From: Scatophagus argus
Taxonomy: Eukaryota > Chordata > Actinopteri > Scatophagidae
Assembly: GCF_020382885.2 (NCBI RefSeq)
Contig: NC_058498.1
Coordinates: 9,398,501-9,462,500 of the forward strand
DNA: 64,000 nucleotides
Direction of reading: 5' to 3'
Made by a program: the position numbers and the translations under genes. The stretch's first letter is position 1. Each line of letters starts with the position of its first letter. The notes beneath the pieces are model-generated. The model was not told where the DNA came from. It saw only the letters and a program-made list of their open reading frames with translations, and made no database searches. This document shows, one piece after another, positions 34,226 to 55,024 of the stretch.

Positions 34226-36480
34226 CACACGGTGACTGAAGGAGAGACTGGTCGACTCATGACTGGAGGTTTATTTCGGCCTCATCCAGCAGAACACAGC
34301 AGGAGAAAACTCATGTACTGGGACTGTGCTCCCAACACGTCCTGTGCTGTTGGCTTGAGGGGAAAAATAGCCGACCTGTGCAATTTCAGAGACAACTTGA
34401 TAACTTGAAGGGCTATACTTCCTCTTAGTGCAGTACACAAACGGACACGCCACGAGTTAATTTTTCACAGAGCCAAGCCAAAATGCGTACGCACACTGCC
34501 TGGTTGCAGCGTGTGTGTCATTTAAACCAAAGCCAAACGGCTCTAATGTGTGTGTGCCACACCCTGGCCAAGTTGATGGGCACTTTCCTGACACAAGCTA
34601 TTCCACATGTGAGAACTTGTGTTACCCGTTGTCCTTCATACAAATAGTCTTCTCCCTGAGCATGCAGTCTGAACAGGGCTATACCAGTCAGCATTAGCCT
34701 GCTGTAGTGCTTATTATTGTACCTCAACACCAGAAACGTAGTGCTATGCATAGCCAAAGATGCACGCGGGTGCACATCTTTTGCATGGAGTGCATGGAGA
34801 TGACTTTTAAACGACCTTCTGTTTCTTTTTGTTTGTTTGTTTTTTACCTTTCCATCTCTCAGTGGTATGTACAAATCTTTTTCTCTCCTTAAATCGAGTA
34901 ACTGCCAGGTTCTTCTCTTTGAATGGTTCTAATCGGCTGTGGGTTGAAATGACGATGACTTAAATCTCTAAATCGGACCGGCCCGTTATGGCTTGATATA
35001 TCTCCTGACGGTCTTATCCTTTCTCTCTTTCTCTAACCAGCAGCGATTGCAGTGGTACCTTTCTCGTCTTTGGCATGATTTAAACCAGTTTAATGATCAA
35101 TACTCCGAGGTCATTTTTCCCTGCACTCTAAACTGGGTGAAAGTATCATCAATGCACAAATGTTTCGTACAGTAGAACACGAGGAGGTTTGCTCAGAGGC
35201 ATCTATGTTTTGTTTTTGTTTGTTTTTTTTTTTGTGTACTTTTCTGTGACTTTTGTCTTCAAGGGTAGATTTAACACCTGTCCAGTCCAGATGTCCGTTT
35301 ATGTCTACAGGGACAAATTATTGTGAGAACAAACCTCTCTGGCGTTCTCTGCAATTATCAGTTTATTCAAAGTAGCAACAATAATGTATATCTAATTTTT
35401 ATTCATGCATGTGTCTGTAATATCGACACCTGACTGATACTGTAAAAGCATTCTCACTCTTGTCACCCAAAGGGGAGAATGTGAGGTCCGAGTTCACAAC
35501 AACAAAACAAGTGGTCTCAAGAAGAAATTTCAGTATGCAACAAGTTGTTATGCATGGTAAAGTGTAATTTATATTTGTGTGCTGTTTTGTTTTTTTTTTT
35601 TTTAAATGGAGCTTAATGCGGAAGACATTGTGTAAGGAAGTAGAAGGAAAAAAAATGTGTGTGTGTGTGTAGGAGGGTGAAAACATAAGGAACAGCTCAA
35701 GCGAGCGAGCGCACTTTAAAAAGAAAAAAAAAAATGTGTGGTGCCTGTTGCAATCTAAGACATCGTGTTTTGGGTTGAGTAGAAATGGCAAAGCTGGCGT
35801 TCTGTGGTATGTGATGGTGCTAAGACCTTTTTTAAAAAGTTGTTTTTCCACTCAGGGGAGGTGAGCACTACCCGCCACGTGGTTTTAGGTCGTCATCTTT
35901 TCCTCCGTCGTTTGGAAGCCTAGTGCTCATGTTGGGGTTCACATTGTGTACGTTTGGCTTTTGGTGGTCTCTCAGATGACCTTTTGAGAGCGAACGCTAC
36001 TTCTCACTGAAAGTCATTCGACTTTACTGATGCAGCTGCATTCAGCATCTCAGAATGTCCACCCCCTCCTCTTATGATGCTTTTTAAACTAACCTGACAA
36101 TGCATATCCACATCTCAGTCTCACCCTGCTTTTCTTGACCAGGTGTTACGAGTGGAGTTAAACTTGCTACATCCTGGTTCAAGATGTTCACGTTCTCATG
36201 TTTAGCTAAGGTTTTTGTCAACTTGCCATACTGTCAGTAATTATAATCCCCCACCAGGGGGCAGCACACACATCCACTGTCCTTGAATGGACTCAATGCA
36301 AGAATCTCAATGATGAGGGCAGTATTTGTGTGGTTTTGCACTATTCAAAGTGTTGTAAATAATTTTGTATCAATTGTTCATGTCCTTAATTCTACTATGG
36401 TCCTATTATATATATTTATTTGCATTCTGTGTAATTCAAAGTAGTCTCTGTGAGATGGCTTTGCTATTGTTCAAAATAAA
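34226..36480 (+). other. 3' UTR of the GRAMD gene with poly(A) signal
   Basis: About 2.25 kb without a supported coding frame follows the stop codon. The first clean AATAAA near the convergent lim2 gene is at 36475-36480. The 150-aa minus-strand open frame at 35399-35851 is low-complexity and not a gene. Confidence 0.5.
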
Positions 36481-37116
36481 TCAAATGTTGCAAAGTAAGT
36501 ACTGTTGCTGTTAATTACTGTTCCTAATCAAGAGCTGATCAAGCAGAGGCATTCGCAAAGCACATTTATATTTTCCACTACTGTTTGGGCTATTTGGGTA
36601 CACATACAGAAAGCAACTTCAGTTATATTCAATAAAATAAGATCTAGAAATATTGACAGTAAGCACAATTGGTGCAAAGTGTTCACAGTGCAGATTATCT
36701 GTGATTTTGCTTTTGACAGAAAACTATTTCCATAAATTCTGTTGGATTAAGAAAAAGATTATTGTTGCATTTTAAAAAAATATTTAGATATTTAGAAACG
36801 CAAAGCTTACTATACTTGCTGTAAATTTCTGGAAGACATTTCTGCTGCAATGCAAAAAAGATTCTGCACCAAAGAAATCTACATCTTTAGACAATATGTA
36901 GAAAGTCCATTTGCCTTTGACTTAGCCCTTCTAGATGTGGTTTCTTTTGTTGCCTAAAGGTATACTTAGATACAGTGAACTAGATTCCCCAGACGAATCA
37001 ATATTGTTTATCTACTTTTATATCTGTAAATATTTATTTTATAATTATTTATATTTGGTAAAGATTATTTTGAAAAAAAGATGTTGCAGTGACACCACAC
37101 GACTTTTTGATTTCTA

Positions 37117-37122
37117 TTTATT
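37117..37122 (-). terminator. lim2 poly(A) signal
   Basis: AATAAA on the minus strand about 80 bases after the lim2 stop. It faces the GRAMD poly(A) signal at 36475-36480 in tail-to-tail arrangement, with about 640 bp between them. Confidence 0.55.
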
Positions 37123-37199
37123 CCATTCCAGATACTCAAAAGCAGCAGCAGCGACATCCATTGCGAGAGTCTCGGCGCTGATCAGTGTGTTCATCTTGT

Positions 37200-38951
37200 T
37201 CAGCTGTCTGGGTTGTTTGACGGAGCAGGTTCTGCTGTGGTCCGCCGGTAAGCAAAGAGCTGAAACATTCCTGAAGACAGACAAAGCAAAGACAGAAAAA
37301 CTCGGTTAAGTTACAGTAACAGTAACCTCTAAAAACAACAAACTTTAGTTAAATGCCATATCCTTCACTTAAAGAAAAGGTCCAACTCACTACCAGCTGT
37401 CAAAGAAAGGATCTGAGGTGGCTTTGCAACTGCAAAATGTCATCACCGTGTGACTTTGGGTATTTACCAGATGCACAATACAGTACATGGCATAGCCACT
37501 TCACCTGTGCATGTACATGTAGACTATGGAGATCCATGTACAGACTTTGTTAGTGACCAAAGAAATGTGCAATGCTGCGTTGCACACCTTTGGATCCTCT
37601 TATCCAGGCTGCTGACAATGATTGCAGCCCATACAGTTCATGTAAATAAAAGACAATGAGATCCTTTTTACAAAAATATAAATATATTAATATGCTTAAT
37701 ACCTGCTGCAAAAGCCAAAATGATGGCCACCCAGCCGATGATGTAGGACCAGGAAAAGCGCCAGTCCAAGAAGCGTTTGCCAAAGAAAGTGACAGTCACT
37801 CCGGTGTAAATTGCCAAAGCCAGTAGAGCAAGAAAACCTGATTATAGATGGTAAAAGGAAAATTTAAAAAAAGAGTTAAACATGAAAATAAGAAGACCAG
37901 ATATGTGCAAGAAATTCCAGCCTGAGTAACCTATAAACATATATATATATATTTAAAGGGACATTTCACTAGATTCTTGCCCAGTTAATCAAGATAAAGT
38001 GTTGATTTTGTGGTGAACCGTTTCTTTAAAGGACACTACATGGCACTTAACAATTATCCACCAAAGCATGGTACAATTCTTTGACCTAAATCCTGGTTAA
38101 CCACTGACCTATGACAGTCAGGTTCATGATCAGATGAACATTGAAGAAACCTACAGAATAAATGTACAGGACAGTTTCTCTAACCTCCAGGTAACCCTTT
38201 AAGTGTGTGTGATTGTTACCTGACAGGACCAGGGCGATGCCGCCTGTACGGACCCTCCGATTCTTGGTCCCATTCGTGAATGCGCTCAGGCCAAGCATCA
38301 CGCCGGCGAAGCAGCTCAGCACCGCCAGCAGCATAAAGGCCCGTGTAGCATCCCAGAAGGCTGGAAAGGTCAGGACCACATACACATCAACAGATAATCA
38401 AACTTAATCCTGGATTTGTCAGAAATACTGTGACTGTAGTTCATGTACTTCAATTTGTTATTTCACCAGTGACAGCTCTCACAGTACATTCATTTGCAGT
38501 TATGCAATTGGAACCTTTGGACTATTTGATTTGGTACAGTGAACTTTCTGCTCAGCCTTCCTTCACTTTGCTTGTCATCTCCTTTTCTTTCAAACATAGT
38601 TGGTACAGTTCCAGTAAATGATCCTTCCATCAGTAAAAAAAAAAATGTGTGTTTAGACAGCCTAATACATGTCAAGCAAGCACAAAATACCAGTTAACTT
38701 AGCTTTCTTCCAAAACCGTGTTCTTTGGGAACCCTTGTTTGTCTTGTCCTGATGTCACCTCTGAAGCACTCACCTACAGTTATAGTGTGAGCGTGGCATT
38801 TGTGATTAATGCAGAACCTCCAAAGCCCCTGATTGGCTGAGCTGCCCGAGTATCGATATTGCATCCAGAAGTCTGTTGCCGTTGAAACGATGAGAAGCAC
38901 GAGGGCAGCCACTCCACAGAGCGTGCCTCCTCCCGCCAAACTATACAGCAT
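37200..38951 (-). CDS. lim2: Lens fiber membrane intrinsic protein (LIM2/MP20-type), PMP22-claudin superfamily
   Basis: Four-TM junctional protein of lens fibre cells. Coding exons in transcript order: 38951-38774, 38360-38220, 37837-37703, 37270-37200. All phases agree and give 174 aa (human LIM2 is 173). The family signature is present: WMQYR...NQGLWRFC in the first extracellular loop with the NHKC cysteine, then WDATRAF before TM2, LALAIYTGVTVTF in TM3 and DWRFSWSYIIGWVA before TM4. The last exon completes TM4 with GMFQLFAYRR and ends in a Pro/Asn-rich tail. The MLYSLAGGG start was chosen because LIM2 begins MYS...GGG. A longer in-frame ATG at 39032 lies behind a likely acceptor (ctctctgccccgaag) and would be 5' UTR. 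Fish carry several lim2 paralogues, so the exact copy is not settled. Confidence 0.88.
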
Positions 38952-40708
38952 CGTGGAGAAGCTGGGGGAAGCGCTGTCCTCGTGAACATCCAGCAGCTGC
39001 TTCGGGGCAGAGAGGACAGGGTGGAGAAACATGCGTCATTCAGAGCTCACACTCAGTGATTCACTCAGCATTTACTGAGTCAAGCTATCCAATGTTAATT
39101 GTTACGGTCGGTTGTTGTGTGAGAGGCGTTTGATTCTGCAAATCAGTTGGCTCGCTTATTAAAGGGCAGTATGGTCCTGACAGAACAGATTCCACTTCCT
39201 GGATGCCCTACAGGTCTAAATCAGAGATGTCCAAGGTAGATTCACTCACATGATGCAAACCTGCTGCCTCTCTTTCAGTACCCAAACTCGAGTTAGGCGC
39301 CCACTGTAGTTTCAGACCAGAATGCCCAAGAAGAAACAAATTCTCAACCTTTAAATGAGTTTAAAAACAATTTTTCCAGGCTTTGAAATATTGCCAGTTG
39401 ATCCTTATTAAGCATGTTTGATCAAAGATCACACACGCCCACACGAGTCAAGAAAGTGAATCATTCTTCAGTGATAATGACAGACGACAGCAAAACACTT
39501 GAGCCAAACTGCTGTATGACAATAAGCTTGCCTATCAGGCAGTTTTGAACCATTGTTCACCACTAATTCCCCTCTAAGCACCACTAACTAATCTTTTCAG
39601 CACCGAGTAACTGAACCGTCAGCAGTGTTGCTCTCTGTCACACGGCCAGCGAAACCAGTAATTTTAACTTTCCGATTCAACCGATTTCAACTCCTCGCTG
39701 CACCTCTTAAACCCTCCGAATCCCAAAATCTCATCCAAGTTAGATCAGACCTATACATCTGAGTCCCAGACGTGTCTGGGGATATTGTTGCGTTACTGCT
39801 TGTCAAGCAGCATGAACAAACATGAAGGCCACAGGACCAGCTGTAAAGATAATTTCCCTAGAAAAAAAAAGATCTCCAAACATTCATCTCTTCTGTCTTT
39901 GTAGTTCCAGTTGTTCTCCAGAGGCAGGTTCTTTATGGTTAATTTGCCTTCAAAACCTTTAAAGAAAGTGGTATTTTCCTGGAGAACGGTAAAAACACAG
40001 TCTGTTAAAGTCCAAGTCTTTTTTTTCTGATACCTCTTGGTTGGCTGGTGTCTCTACAGGGTTGCTGGCTGTAACAGTGTGCCTATCCTTTTAAAGCCCT
40101 GTACCCCTGACTCATTGTCCACATCACAAAAGAGGGAATGATCGAGCGCAGCATGTGAGTTTGGCACCCACCCACCTCATCCCCGCTCTCTTCTCTGCAG
40201 TTACCTCCCTCCCTCTATCACTAACACTTCTTCTACCTCTTTGTGTCATGTGTTTCTCCTTCTCATTATTCAACTTTTTGTTTGCGTTTTCTCTTTTCCT
40301 TGTTTTCCCTGAAATAGCTCATCACACCTGACAGTTCATCTCATGATGCCCAACCCCCACTTTTGGTCACACCACACCAGTGATGGGAGTGTGCAGGACA
40401 GGGATTAGTGGCCCTCCTAAGCAAAAACAACCTAGGCAATGGCCTCGAGCAAAAACGTAAGTATTTGTGCACCCAACGCCTTGCAAATGTCTTTGATGCA
40501 GGTGTGTGTATCTTGCACTTACCTGCGTGCATGCAGAGACGTGTGTGTGTGTGTGGCCCCAACATACATTCAAGCAAACACTGCTATCAAACACAGAGAA
40601 ATTAAAAACACATTTAAAATTTTCATTTTAATTTGTACGTTCTATTTGGCAAAAGAAATAACAAACACCCACACACACACACACACACACGTGATGGCAC
40701 TTTGTAAC
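38952..40708. other. lim2 upstream region
   Basis: Expected to hold the lim2 promoter and a non-coding first exon. Apart from a probable acceptor just inside 39000, I could not fix either. TGACTCA-like words (ctgactcattg near 40110, actgagtcaag near 39076) could be Maf/AP-1 sites, as in lens promoters; this is inference. No coding exon was seen. Confidence 0.3.
40671..40690. repeat. (AC)n microsatellite
   Basis: Ten perfect AC units beside the likely wdr47 cleavage site. Confidence 0.9.
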
Positions 40709-42067
40709 TTTATTCCATCAGTTAGCTTACAGTGCTAAAGTGTAACGTAAAACTAACACACCATCGACCCATTGGCAGTTCCATTATCACACATCTGTGC
40801 GCACAAACGTTGCTTAAAACCACACAGGTTTCAAATGACACTGAATATGCCATATTGTGAGCCACAGATAGTGGAAAATATGATGCATAATGGGATAACC
40901 CTCTTCTATCTCATCCACTAAGTGTCTGCATAGGTGCTCAATAAAAGTGAAGGTAAAGTTAAGTAATTGTTTGTAAAAGTTCAAGAAGTGACCAGATTTG
41001 TCATTTCACATTTTGGGAAGTCCAGCAGCAGTTCCTGCCTTTAAAGTGCCTCATTGCCACCGTCCTGACTTTATTCTGACAACATTTCTTTGGTCATTTT
41101 GTGATAGATTCTGTCCCTCTGAGACTGTTTACAACATATTTCATCTTTAAAGTTTAAATCCTTATTCTCCATCTGTTTCAAAGTCCTTGGCTGTTTTGAG
41201 AAGTTGGGGGGAAACGATGAGAAATGAGGTGCTGATTGGTGATTGAGCTTTTACCGCAAATATTCTTATTCCTCATCACCCAGTCGGTTTTTACAGCTGC
41301 ACTAAGGTTAGCTTTTACTGCGCTCATCTTTTGAAATGACCCTGAATCTGCTAATTGAGGAGCAACTGAGAACTACAGCGAGCTTCACATTAAATGTGTT
41401 TATAAATGAATCCACAAAATCCACTGTTTCTAATACTTCAAACCCAAAATTGACTTATTCGTGTCTTACACTTTTATCTATTTAGTCTGTCTGGAACACA
41501 ACAGTTAAGAGACCTTTTTTTTTGTCTGAGACACATGTACAAATGGCTGAACATAGTGTATTTCAGCATATTGTGTAACGCATTAATTACGCTAACTTTT
41601 TCCAACAGTAACAGACGTAGGGAAAAATGCTTTGTGGATTTATAAAAGGGTGCACAAGCGCCAATGTGTGATTATTTTCCCAGCATTTACAAACATGAGG
41701 CGTATGAGAAAATACCAAAATCAAACTGCAAGTAAATAAATACATAAATAAATCTATTGATCGATTCACTCATCCAAAAATATCTACAAAAAGGCACATT
41801 ATGATATGCAGAACTAAAAGTGGCTTCTTTCAATAGTCTGGTTCACCGTTTCATATAGAAACAGCAGTGCTTTACCAACATCCCTTCTTAAAGTGGTTTC
41901 TACCAAGTTCTGACCCTCAATGACTAAAATGTAGTTTGGCATTGTGAGAAAAGGAACTAAAGTGAAGGTGTGCTTGCAGTGAATTTCACACATTTCTATA
42001 TTTTAACTACATCTTTGTAGGGTTAATCTTTATGCTGTTCAGCCAAAAGCAGAAAGGTATTAAGCGA

Positions 42068-42099
<32 letters not shown>

Positions 42100-42601
42100 G
42101 CATATTCAGCCCCTATGTGAACATCCCACGAATTCTGAATGGGAACATTAACACTAAAATTCCACGTTTCTTCTTCTTCACAGCATTTGCAAAATGTTCT
42201 CATCAGTCTTTTTTTTTAAAATTTATTTTAGTTTCACTTCACTCAAACTATGAAGCCAAATACAAACACCTATTGTCAGACCGCTGTGTTCGCTCGCATA
42301 CACGATGCCACACACTGACAAACACATACATACAGTAGTATGCCAGTGCACACGCACACACAAACAAGAGTGATCTTTAAAGTGATCATCTGTGGCACTA
42401 TATAGACACACATGTGCACACACAAAGTTAATCCTAAACTGAGCAGCACATACAAAAAACATACATGCTCACGCGATGTATGCACACGAAACACACACTT
42501 GTGCCTGAATACACACGCCATGCTGAGATGTATGTGGACTGTCCTTGTGCTTCTTCCTGCTGCTGCTGCTGCTGCTAACCAGTCTTTCTTTAGTGAACAA
42601 T
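40709..42601 (-). other. wdr47 3' UTR with candidate poly(A) signal at 40709-40714
   Basis: About 1.9 kb after the wdr47 stop with no coding frame on the minus strand, ending at AATAAA (minus, 40714-40709). It includes the (AC)n tract at 42068-42096. The 3' end is inferred from this one signal. Confidence 0.4.
42068..42096. repeat. (AC)n microsatellite in the wdr47 3' UTR
   Basis: About 14 perfect AC units. Confidence 0.9.
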
Positions 42602-50702
<8,101 letters not shown>

Positions 50703-52002
50703 TTACTCGATGTTGCACCCCAAAACAAAGGTTAAACAGATTTCCTGAACCAACAAAGATTTCAGTATACTTTAGTGTTAGAGTTACTGATTAAGGATAA
50801 TAACTTTCAGTCTGCAGAAATCTGGCCTGGCCAAAAGTCTATATTTTAGCTTTTTAATTTTTTAAAGATATAAAAACAAAAGCTTCTCAATAAATTTTAG
50901 GAACATGTTAGGCAGGTCATTTTTTTTTCATATGGAGCGCTTAATATAGGGCTTTATCTGTCACTATGTGGCTAGAGATGTGCGTAAAATGAGAAGAGAC
51001 GCCGCACGGACAGCTTAGATCAATACTAATGATGTAAATACTGACAAATACTCATGCATGCTTCTACTCCACACTGACGCCCACTGGTTTACACAGCAAG
51101 GATCAATCACAATACATTCCTGCAGGGACTTCCAGTGTGCCTAACTGCTCTGTAACAACACCGACCAGATGTTTTGAACGTCATTTAATGTTAACATTTC
51201 ACCAGGAGCTCTCAGAGAGTGCACTCTGGTAATTTTTTTCAGCTCCTTTGGCACAGCTTGTTTGAACTGTATCAGTGTATCAGCATGTTTAAAGTCAACA
51301 CATATGGTGTTCTAGCATCCTTAACACTTTCATGTTGCAATCTTGTTGCACAAAAATAGGTGAGTGTTTTTCCTGTGATCCTTATCAGAGATATCTTAGG
51401 ATGCAGCTATTCGGGGTTGGGCTGTGAATGGTTTATCACAGCAGCATTAGCTTCCATAAGCTGCTATAGGGTGATCGCTATGTATACGTGCAGTGGGTGT
51501 CTGCTGGAGGCCGACACCGCCCTGTTCCTGTCCGCACACAGAGACAACGTCCACGTCTGGTTCTGGATGTGACAGCAGCAGGTCTGCGGCCCAAACCGGA
51601 CAGCCTCGGCACTTTCATCTGCGCTCAGACACACCTTGTTTGCTTCGGCATGACGGTACTAACACGTACACACACACACACGTACACACACACACACACA
51701 CACAGCCGCGCAGGGGACGGACTGAACAGACCCACGCCAGTGACGGTAATCATCTATCTTCTAACATGCAGGATATCATGCAAAAACTACACCGGTGGTA
51801 CAGGCTAACACGCCACCGTGAATCCGTGCCAACTCCTCACCTGTCAGTCTACGCCAGCGACACACCGCATTAAAGCCACTCCAGTCCGCCTGCAGTCTCC
51901 AGTATGACAGTATTTACAGAAGTATTTACGAAGAGGAGAACAGCAGCAGGTGTTTGGATGTTGAATTCCCAGCCAGCGCCTCCGCCAGAAAGGTCACTTA
52001 CG

Positions 52003-52095
52003 CCTTCTTTCTTGTACACAGCTCGCCGTTGCCATGCGGACGCAGCCGCAAACCACCAATCAACTGTAGCGATGACGCGCTGTGGTCACACCTAC
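52003..52095 (-). promoter_or_regulatory. Candidate wdr47 promoter and non-coding first exon
   Basis: The only CpG-rich patch upstream of wdr47. On the minus strand it holds gttgattggtgg (inverted CCAAT), gcgtcatcgct (CRE-like half site) and gcatggcaacgg (an RFX X-box half site, RGYAAC). A near-perfect donor, aaggc|gtaagt, at 52002/52001 could end a short 5' UTR exon. An RFX site would suit a gene linked to cilia, but that is inference. Confidence 0.45.
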
Positions 52096-52855
52096 GGCAC
52101 AGCGATAAAAATAAATAAATAAAAAAAGTGGAGGGAGATTGGAACACAGATAGGTACGGTTAAGGAATTTGGTTTTACACCGGAATTAAATATCAACAAA
52201 ATTATTACTGAAAACAAACTAATAAGCCAAGTGTTAGCCCATGTTTTCTCTTGACACCCTTCACTGTTCCAGTTCCAGATTTGACCAGTAAGCTGTGCTA
52301 CACAGGTGTGTAGCATTTAGCTAATGGCTGAAATCTCAAATGAAACTGTAAATTCGATCAGGCAATCCTGAAACCACCCCTGAAGGTCTGTATTCATAGC
52401 TGCAAATGCCATTTGTACCCATAGGCACTAATGGAAAGTAACTAGCCTAAGTGCATTACTCAAGTACTCTACCTAAGTACATATTTGAAATACTTTCACT
52501 TCATGCCACTTTCTAATTTACTCCACATTTCAGTTAGAATTACTGTACTTTTCTACATTTATTTGACAGCTTTAATGAGTCTACAAATGGAAAACTTTAA
52601 AATCATATCCTTTTAAAATAATGCATAGAAGGCCTAATAATAATCTAAAATAAAATATATAATTGCCTGGTGTAACAGTCACCGGGGATGTCTTTGATTC
52701 CTTATTGATAATTTCTAAAAATCCACAAAAAATAAAAATACAAATAACATCAACCCCACTGACTTTTCTTTCAGTTTGTCGATGGCGACTGATGAACCCT
52801 TCCCCCTTTTTTGTTTTATAATTGACACCACATGAATGTTGAGGCCATGCTTAGT

Positions 52856-55024
52856 TTTATTTAATGCAAAAAAAGAACTAAAACAAAACCAAAAATGAAA
52901 TTACACGCTTAGCAATATGTTGAATGACAGCACAGCGTCCGACAAATAAAACAAAGTCATCATGGTGAACAGGTATGAGCTCACAGGAACACACTGTACA
53001 ATATCGTTACAGTTTAAATAATTCGGCCTCAAGTGGCCAAAAACAGGCTGACAGAACTTCTGTGGACAAAATCCTTTCAATTAACAACAGAGCAACACTT
53101 TTTTTGCCATGTCATACTAGATTACATTTTCAAAAACATGTACATGCTCTCTTTTGGTCATAAATATCCCCCAGCTGAAAACAAAGCACCATGTTAGCAG
53201 ATGTTGTTTTTGTTGGAAATCCTACCTGCAAATGGTGTTGATTTGACATTCGGAACATGACACTGACAGCCCTGAAACTCTGCGGCGAGTTTCTACCCGT
53301 ATGCAGCAACAAGGATCTCCCCTATTCTGCCTTGCATTATTTTGTAAAAATCATTTTTCTAATAATAGAAAAAAAAATAACAGAAATCTTACATAATTAC
53401 TGTATTTCTTGCCTAGGTAGGACATGTTGCATTTCTAGGCAACAGACATATGCTCCTAATACATCACATAATGTAATCTTAGTTTGGGTCAACATATATT
53501 TGTGTTATGTAAGAGCAACAGACACAACAATAGTAACAGTGTGGCCATTTTAATGAATCCGGCAATACTTCCTGTGACGTATGACTGGCTTTCTTTTTTT
53601 TTTTTTTTTCAAAACAGCACAGCAATTGATTTATTTTTTAACTAATCAGCAATCTATACTTTGTATATGCACTTTGTACTGCATCTGGTGTTTAGTGAAT
53701 AGTTTTGCTAGAAGTTCCTTGGAGTATCTTAAGTGCAGACTTGATGAATAGGCCTGGTGTGAATGTGACAAATTTATAATATTGACGAAAAAGTACTAAT
53801 ACAAAAATGTACTGTTAAATCCTGGTATTGATATAAAGAGAAATACTTCTAAGGTGTCATCATGTTTTGGAATTTAGTCAAATTCCAGATGCCGGTGGGT
53901 GAGAGCGTAATCGTACATTATACTACTACACTGCAAAGATCCTACATAGTACAGTTGGCAGCATTTCTAAAAAAAACAAAGAAAACAATACTGAGCTGTT
54001 CACAAATCTACTGTGAACCAGCAGCAAAGTGATCTACAACACTGGTTCTCAACCTTTTTGCTGAAGTAATGCCTCCTCGTAAATCAACACAACTTTTATT
54101 TCCAAGGGGTGATTTTTATTTTCAGTGTTTGTTAATCTTACTTAATTAGTGTCTCAAGATTTCAACTACTTCTGTGCATTATAAGAAAAATGAATTTGAC
54201 ACAACAAACATGACAGCGTGTTTGTATATTAGAAGTATATTTTTTCCACATATTGTACGTTACAGCTGAAATTACCTTCCGGTGTTCTGATCCACGGGTT
54301 GAGAACCAGTGATCTAGATTAACGCCCTGATTTCTTAACAAATCATTTTCTCAAAAAGGATTCTGAAAAAGCTGAAACCTCTTGGCTTTGTTGAGCTGAA
54401 CACACGTGTCGTGTGGCCAATACCAGCTAGTTATTTGGCCTTTGTAGTTTTACGTACCTTAATATACAAACCGTTTCACCCACAGAGATGAGGAGAAAAA
54501 CTCACCAATCACCTCATTAAACTCACACTCTCAAACAAAACGCGCATAAGGCCACACATCGACAGGATGCTGCGAACACAAATCAATCTGTACACGAATT
54601 AAAAACATTCAGTGCTTTAGTGTACCAAATAAAATGTCATAGCATTCATACTGTCTCATTTTAAAAGTTTGGCAACCACATAGGAAACAAAACCATTACT
54701 CACATGAGCATTCATGAACTGACTCAAACGTGACAATCTCTAAAAACACGAAAGTGAGAAGCATTTACATCATTCTTTAACAGTGGCATACATTCCAGTT
54801 GTTCGTAATCTCTGAGTCCTATCATGTCCAGTCCAAAGTAAATTGGAAAACTAAAGACAGGAATGCAATGAGAGGGAAAATCTTCTAAACACAAAGAAGA
54901 CAAAGATGCATTCTATCTAACTGGCATTGCAGGTGCTTGAATCTTCATGGATTTGTACAGTGAAGTGCAAATTGAAATGGTTAAGTTCCATTTGGGGGGG
55001 AGATGGTAAAGGTATTGAGTTCCA
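52856..55024 (-). other. camsap2 3' UTR with candidate poly(A) signal at 52856-52861
   Basis: About 2.2 kb after the camsap2 stop without a coding frame, ending at AATAAA (minus, 52861-52856). Earlier AATAAA-like words exist, so shorter 3' ends are possible. It contains the hAT-like element at 54040-54311. The following 52100-52850 separates camsap2 from the wdr47 promoter and shows nothing else. Confidence 0.4.
54040..54311. mobile_element. hAT-like MITE in the camsap2 3' UTR
   Basis: Starts cactggttctcaacctttttg and ends with the inverted form gggttgagaaccagtg, the end sequence typical of Charlie-like hAT elements. The flanks atctacaa and atctagat agree at 6 of 8 positions, compatible with a decayed 8-bp target duplication. 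Confidence 0.65.

Noticed and set aside
35399-35851. 150-residue minus-strand frame
   Set aside because: Low-complexity (Phe, Lys, His runs from poly-T, (GT)n and poly-A) inside the GRAMD 3' UTR.
37206-37230. Nearer acceptors (accacag/cagcag) for the last lim2 exon
   Set aside because: They would cut TM4 short. The acceptor tctgtcttcag at 37271-37272 restores Gly-x-Phe...AYR as in the family.
39000-39032. Longer lim2 N-terminus from the ATG at 39032
   Set aside because: LIM2 proteins begin at MYS...; the extension has no family match and contains a likely acceptor.
51661-51710. Open frames over the (CA)n patch upstream of wdr47
   Set aside because: Simple-sequence translation without splice or family support.
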